Shown: in pieces, positions 58,665-64,000 of the stretch
Numbering within the stretch: the stretch's first letter is position 1
Layout of the letters: every line of letters starts with the position of its first letter
Assembly (NCBI GenBank): GCA_037367405.1
Contig: JAZKJV010007252.1
Coordinates: forward strand, 310,001 to 374,000
Source of the DNA: Ottelia alismoides
Lineage: Eukaryota; Streptophyta; Magnoliopsida; Alismatales; Hydrocharitaceae
Reading direction: 5' to 3'
DNA: 64,000 nt
Notes under the pieces: model-generated
What the model was told of the DNA's origin: nothing
Databases searched by the model: none
The model's input: only the letters and a program-made list of their open reading frames with translations
Translations under genes and position numbers: made by a program

Positions 58665-60575
58665 CTCCAATTTACTGATAAATCCACTAAAAGACCTAAG
58701 GGAGAAGTGAAGAATGTCATCATCATTATCGAGGGTACAGAATACAAAGTGGACTTCACTGTCCTGGACATGGAGACCCCGAACCATTGGAAGGAATCAC
58801 AAATCATTCTCGGAAGACCTTTCTTAAGAACCGCTAAGGCTGTATTCGACTACGGAACTGTCATGATGAAATTCCGTTCTCCAGGCGGAGAAGTGGACTT
58901 GGAGATGAAACAAACAAAGTGGCAAAGGCCAGACTCTGAATCCACAACTGAAGATGTCGAAACATCAGAATGCAATCTCCTCAGAACCACTGGGCCATGG
59001 TACCAACTGCCAGACATACAGGTAGAAAGCACATCCTCGGAAGAAGAAATAATACACAATGCAGTCTCTGAGACTTCTAGACCCCCAGATTATCACACAC
59101 TTGACAACACAGAAACCCTCTTGGATTTGTCAATCCCATCACCTTTGGGACAGTCAATCGATGATGAGTCGGACGCGGCTCTGGCCGAATTACCATTCTA
59201 CTCTAGCGATCTGACTCACTTTTCTTCGGAATTGGTAGCCAACATCTCACATAATGATTCACCGCCAACCGATACTGAGCCAGAAGCAAAAGTCATTCAG
59301 CCAGACTTGATCGACGATTCAGAATTGACAGAGCTGAAGCCACTTCCTCCCACACTGAAGTATGCATTCCTCAATGGACCCAAAGAAAAATTCTCTGTGA
59401 TCATTAGCTCATCATTAACCGTGGACCGAGAATCCAGACTACTCGAAGTCCTTGAGCGAAATCGAAAAGCCATAGGTTGGACTGTGTCGGATCTCGTAGG
59501 AATAAACCCCGCTCTCTGCTCGCACCAAATTTATGTTGAGGATAATGCAAGGCCTTCCCGTGAATTTCAGAGAAGATTAAACACCAATCTTCGGGAAGTG
59601 GTGAAGAAAGAAATAGAGAAATGGTGCAAAGCAGGATTTATTTACCCCATTTCTGACTCCAAGTGGGTAGCCCCCCTTCATGTCGTCCCGAAGAAGTCGG
59701 GAATCCAGATGGTTGCCAACGAGGAGGGGGTAGAGATCGCGACCCGAGTACCCACGTCGTGGCGCGTCTGTGTCAATTACCGGCGCCTGAATGCTGCGAC
59801 CAAGAAAGACTACTTTCCACTGCCATTCATTGATCAAATATTGGAGAGACTTGCAGGGAAAGCATTCTTCTGTTTTCTTGATGGGTACTCCGGCTACAAT
59901 CAAGTAGCTATCACTCCCGAGGACCAGGAAAAGACCACATTCACATGTCCCTTCGGTACTTACGCATTCAAGCGCATGCCATTCGGGCTTTGCAATGCCC
60001 CAGGCACATTTCAGCGGTGCATGATTGCCATTCAAGCGCATGTTGGATTTTATCGACGGTTTATTCCTGATTTTTCAAAGATCGCCCGCCCACTGACTGA
60101 GCTCTTAAGAAAAGACACCGAGTTTATTGTGAATCACAGATGTCTAGAGGCCTTCGAGCTCCTGAAAAAGAAAATATGTGATTCGCCGATATTACAAGCT
60201 CCCGACTGGTCTCTTCCCTTCGAGATCATGACTAATGCATCGGATTTTGCTGTCGGAGCGGTACTCGGACAAAGAAGAGATGGAATTCCTTATGCGATTC
60301 ACTATGCGAGCAAAGTGTTGGATCCTGCACAGAGAAATTATACAGTGACTGAAAAGGAAATGCTCGCGGTTGTTTGGGCCCTGGAAAAATTCAGATCATA
60401 CATATTGGGCTCCAAGGTGACAATTTTCACAGATCACACAGCAATCAGATATCTCATGGATAAGAAGGATGCCAAGGCACGACTTTTGAGATGGATCTTG
60501 TTAATCCAGGAGTTTAATTTGGAGATTAAGGATAAACCTGGAATAAAGAATGTTGTTGCTGATCACCTTTCCTGA
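58665..60575 (+). pseudogene. ATH-3 protease end, reverse transcriptase (catalytic box deleted) and RNase H
   Basis: Continues in the same frame: protease tail (VDFTVLDMETPNHWKESQII, LGRPFLRTAKAVFD), linker, RT fingers and palm (RVCVNYRRLNAATKKDYFPL, FFCFLDGYSGYNQVAITPED, FGLCNAPGTFQRCMIAI). At about 60030 the sequence jumps in frame to HVGFYRRFIPDFSKIARPL, skipping roughly 90 residues that ATH-2 retains, including the box FLEVxMDDFSV. RNase H follows (QRRDGIPYAIHYASKVLD, YTVTEKEMLAVVWALEKF), with its first catalytic Asp replaced by Asn (MTNASDFAVGAVLGQ; ATH-2 has MSDAS). The TGA at 60573 stands for CGA (Arg) in ATH-2. RT activity is not possible. Confidence 0.88.
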
Positions 60576-62036
60576 ATCGAGCAAAACGATCATCCTGATA
60601 TTGGACCAATCAAGGAGACTTTTCCAGACGAATCGGTTTGCGTCATTGATTCAACCCCATGGTATTCCGACATAGTGAACTATCTTGTCTCCAAGAAGGT
60701 TCCCTATGGTTGGACCAAAAAAATGATTGATCGATTAAAGTCAGATTCGAGAAAATACCATTGGGACGATCCTATCCTTTTCTATGAAGGACCGGATTGT
60801 GTCTGGAGAAGATGTATTCCTCAGGAGGAATATCAGAGTGTCCTCACACACTGTCATTCTCTCGAGGCTGGAGGACACCATTCGGGAAAGAGAACCGCGC
60901 ACAAGGTACTCCAATGTGGATTTTACTGGCGGACCTTATTTCAGGATGCTAATGAATTTGTACGGTTATGCCCGATTTGTCAAAGAATGGGAGGGACTAT
61001 GGGATATAGAGATGAAATGCCCATGCAACCAATGATTTTCTGTGATGTTTTCGATGCATGGGGGATTGATTTTATGGGTCCCTTTCCCAACAGCAATGGA
61101 TTTGAGTACATCTTGTTAGCGGTGGATTATTTATCAAGATGGGTAGAGGCTATTCCAACCCGATCCGCAGATAGCAAAGTCGTCTGTAAGTTTATCAAAG
61201 ATAACATCATTGCGAGGTTCGGGATACCAAAAGTATTGATTTCTGATGGAGGTAGCCACTTCGTGAACAAGGAGATGAGATCTTTGGCTAAGGAGTACAA
61301 ATTTGAGCATAGAATAGCCAACCCGTATCATCCACAATCTAATGGCATGGCAGAGGTTTCTAATAGAGAGGTGAAGAGCATTCTCCAGAAGTTGGTTCGT
61401 CCCGATAGGAAGAATTGGTCGACACTGTTGGACCAAGTTCTATGGGCCTATAGGACAGCCTATAAGACTCCACTCGGTAATTCACCTTTTAGGATGATCT
61501 ATGGCAAGCCATGTCATCTTCCTGCAGAATTGATCCACAAATCTGAATGGGCGATCAAAAAGTTGAATTGGAGTTGTCACCTTGGGAAACTATGTCGAGA
61601 CTTAAATCTGAATGAGCTAATTGAAATCCGAAATCGGGCATATGACAACAGTGTGATTTATAAGGACAAGGTCAAGAGATGGCATGATAGACACATTCGA
61701 GAGAAGACCTTTGTCCCTGGACAGAAAGTGTGGTTGTTTAATGCTCGGTTGAAGATTTTTCATGGGAAACTAAAATCAAAATGCACGGGTCCCTACATTG
61801 TTATCGATGTGCATACCAATGGAAGCGTAGATATTGCCGAACTCAAAGATAATGCACAACCGTTCTCAGTAAATGGACAAATGCTGAAGCCATACATTGA
61901 ATCACCAAAAGAACAAACAGTTCAAGTCGAGGTCATCTATTTCACGCAGAGCGAGGACATTGAAAATCTATCTGATCATGCCCACCCTCATTCCCGACCA
62001 CATCGGCCTCCTTGTGCAGCTTCTTCCTTTACTTAG
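60576..62036 (+). pseudogene. ATH-3 integrase (catalytic triad intact)
   Basis: Still in the gag-pol frame, with an ATG at 60675 from which 453 codons are open. A zinc-binding HHCC region runs from HCHSLEAGGHHSGK to CPICQRMGG (about 60850-60990). The DD35E core has Asp at 61068 (GIDFMGPF), Asp at 61245 (ISDGGSHF) and Glu at 61353 (NGMAEVSN), with 35 residues between the last two, so the triad is complete. The C-terminal region contains REKTFVPGQKVWLFNARLKI and KCTGPYIVIDVHTNGSVDIA. It ends at a TAG inside a hairpin (62031-62050). Of all integrases in the window only this one keeps all catalytic residues, but it lies downstream of three stops. Confidence 0.88.
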
Positions 62037-62299
62037 GCCAAGGCCTAAGTATAGGGGGGGACCGATGCCATCTGTATATATCATTCTTCTCCTGACTCCT
62101 AATTGCTCCATTTCCACCCTTCTTCCATACTTAGGCTATCCACAGCCGAAGTATGGAGGGAATCAACATCCACCTGAATATACTCTATCACGACCGCTTC
62201 ATTTTTCTTTTCATTTTTTTCACTCCCTTACGCTTAGCCCGAGCTATGTCTTCCGCTTCTTGTGCTCTGAGGACACAACACTCGCTAAGTATAGGGGGG
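62031..62299 (+). repeat. three hairpin/purine-tract modules downstream of ATH-3 pol
   Basis: Module 1: perfect inverted repeat ACTTAGGCC-AA-GGCCTAAGT (62031-62050) followed by ATAGGGGGGG; it includes the pol stop codon. Module 2: CCATACTTAGGCT (62125-62137) and AGCCGAAGTATGG (62144-62156), one mismatch, followed by AGGG. Module 3: CTAAGTATAGGGGGG (62285-62299) without a partner arm. All resemble the true polypurine tract TTAAGTATAGGGGGA at 63596-63610 and the ATH-2 modules. Confidence 0.75.
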
Positions 62300-63596
62300 T
62301 CTGTATATATACTTTGTATATATTTTACCCATATCTCGTACTTTCGCGTAAGTCTATATGTATTTACGGGGTGGGTACTAACTTGAAAAAAAAAACAAGA
62401 ACAACAACAAAAAAAAGAAAAAAAGAGGCTTCTTATTCCATTTTCTGCATAAAAAAATCCCTTGCATAAAAAAAATTCAAAAAATTGTGTCTGCATTGCA
62501 CACACCTACACTTCATCCAACATTACATGCATTTGCATCTGTGAAAAGTCATTGGGTTCTGAACCGAGTCATGAGCCGAAACCAAGAGTGGTCTGGACTT
62601 GACCTTAATCCACCTAATTTTCAGAGGAACTTCACCGAGAAATAAGAGCTTCAGGTCTTTTTGACTTAATTCCTTAAGTTCCACATGACAATGTACATCA
62701 TTTGACTCTTAGTGTCTTTGCATCCTTGAGCTTCAGGTCTTTTTGACTTAACCTGGTCTCTTCATTCTGGGTACAACTCTGGAATAGGGAATTAATTCGC
62801 ACTCTCGCACTATACACTTAGCTCAACCCAGACGGGATGTTGGAAGACTGTGTGAGTCTCTTTTCTGGTAGCGTGGAAATCTAAAGATCGGAGTACGGGT
62901 TGAAATAAAGCTTCGGAAAAGGGATGGACGGCTGGGCACAATTTTTTCTAAGACCCCAAAAAAATGTACGGAACAAAAAGATACTATATCCGTAGGGGCA
63001 CAACAAGATCCAAGCAGAACCATCAAAAATTCCAAATACATAGAAGCAGTCTACCAAATAAAAATCCGACCAAAAAGGTCCAAGCTTCAAAGAACCTGCA
63101 GATCTTGGTGGAGACTCGGCTACACTGGCCATCTTCACAAGGAGAGGTGACTACACTGGCCACCCTCCAGTTCTTTTCTCTTTCTTCTATCTTCTCCCTC
63201 ATTCGATTGTGAACACAGCGCGACAGACCTTAGAAGGAAATACCTGACTCCCCGAGGACGAGTTACTGGAAAGGAGAGGAGCATGGTAGTCCGGCATTCT
63301 GAATAGGAAGAGCTAAAAACCTTCACACACATGAGTCGATTATTCAATGTTCATAGGGTATACTTTGGGAAGAGGATTGATCTAAGATGACTTCTGAGCC
63401 AAAACTGCGACAATGATGTGTAGAACTTGAGGGCTGTTGATTTTAAAATTCTAAGTTTCACCGAAGTTCCGCCACATTATTAATCCAAAGGTCGAGTTTA
63501 GTTTCACTTTCTTCTTCAGTTCATGGTCTTGGTATGGAACCCAGTCTCATTTCACTTCATGGCATTTCTTTTTGATGCTCAGGGACGAGCATGGTT
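62300..63596 (+). other. ATH-3 post-pol region
   Basis: About 1.3 kb without a supported gene. It includes an A-rich stretch (62380-62480), two copies of GAGCTTCAGGTCTTTTTGAC (62648 and 62728), and only short frames. No envelope-like ORF is seen. Confidence 0.6.
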
Positions 63597-63610
63597 TAAG
63601 TATAGGGGGA
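63597..63610 (+). other. ATH-3 polypurine tract
   Basis: TAAGTATAGGGGGA directly before the LTR start TGATGAATC, matching the ATH-2 tract. Confidence 0.8.
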
Positions 63611-64000
63611 TGATGAATCTCGGATTCATCACTCTAAGTCTCATTAGTTAAGCTCAAGTCCCTAAAAATCAACTGCATTTCTGCATTTATTTCACATAAT
63701 TAGCATTCAGGCATGATTTCATAAGTTTTGCATTTTAGCATTAATTTCTGCATAAAATAAGAAGCCAAAAATCCAAGCCAAAAATGACCTGTAAATAGCC
63801 TAACTTCCCCTATTTTTAACTCCTCCATACTGACACTGCATAACCCAAAACCACATCCACTGTGTGCACATCACTAACAAGAATATATAAAAAATACAAA
63901 AAAATAACTAACCATGTTAAGTGGACCAAAAACCCAAAACCTAGTTTCAAGATTTTCGGACTAAAAGCCACATATCTTCCCCATCCAGTGTCCGATTTGA
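63611..64000 (+). repeat. ATH-3 3' LTR (first 390 bp)
   Basis: Same start as 51647; 6 substitutions in 390 aligned bases and no indels. The remainder is beyond the window. Confidence 0.92.

Larger units (their letters stand above)
51647..64000 (+). mobile_element. ATH-3: young Athila-like Ty3/gypsy retrotransposon (3' LTR cut by window edge)
   Basis: 5' LTR 51647-54819, tRNA-Asp-type primer site 54822-54839, leader, a single gag-pol frame (56031-62036) with three in-frame stops, a 1.56-kb post-pol region, polypurine tract and the first 390 bp of the 3' LTR. The two LTRs differ at 6 of 390 compared positions, so the insertion is recent on the scale of this window. The coding region nevertheless lacks the RT catalytic box. 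It is inserted in COP-3 gag. The second target duplication is outside the window; the first would be ATTTC (51642-51646). Confidence 0.9.

Overview
The window is nuclear DNA of a flowering plant. Evidence: a first exon of a plant-specific OBERON PHD-finger gene with plant-type introns, plus about 60 kb of plant LTR retrotransposons (Ty1/copia and Athila-like Ty3/gypsy), a LINE remnant and short inverted-repeat transposons. The GC-rich 5' part of the gene and the density of long-LTR Athila elements suggest a large genome, perhaps a monocot; the species is not determinable here. No prokaryotic operon, CRISPR array, rRNA or tRNA gene was seen.

Layout. Positions 1-41068 are one old minus-strand copia element (COP-1) split by three later insertions. 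ATH-1 (1-4735, minus, runs off the left edge) sits in its integrase. ATH-2 (9084-29003, minus, complete, about 19.9 kb) sits in its 5' LTR. COP-2 (29957-40761, plus, complete but decayed) sits in the same LTR and belongs to the same family, in opposite orientation. COP-1 survives as 4736-9083, 29009-29956 and 40762-41068. The OBERON-like gene follows: promoter and 5'UTR 41069-41727 with a 94-nt UTR intron, coding exon 41728-42913, then an intron whose far end is not in the window. That intron or downstream flank holds a minus-strand LINE remnant (45541-47343) with a small TIR element inside it (45687-45919), a complete non-autonomous LTR element TR-1 (47349-49832, TSD TATTG), a decayed minus-strand copia COP-3 (49838-51646), and a young plus-strand Athila-like element ATH-3 (from 51647, running off the right edge inside its 3' LTR).

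The elements share parts: tRNA-Asp-type primer sites in the three Athila-like elements, initiator-Met-type sites in COP-1, COP-2 and TR-1, a 2-nt gap between LTR and primer site throughout, and a polypurine tract before the LTR. ATH-2 carries its whole protease-RT-RNase H-integrase block twice in tandem. ATH-3 has nearly identical LTRs (6 differences in 390 bp) but has lost the RT catalytic motif through a deletion with a templated junction. Both ATH-2 and ATH-3 carry repeated hairpin plus purine-tract modules between pol and the 3' LTR. These, and an antisense ORF in a leader shared by COP-1 and COP-2, are the least explained features. The only likely host gene is the OBERON homologue, whose 3' part is missing from the 21 kb downstream.
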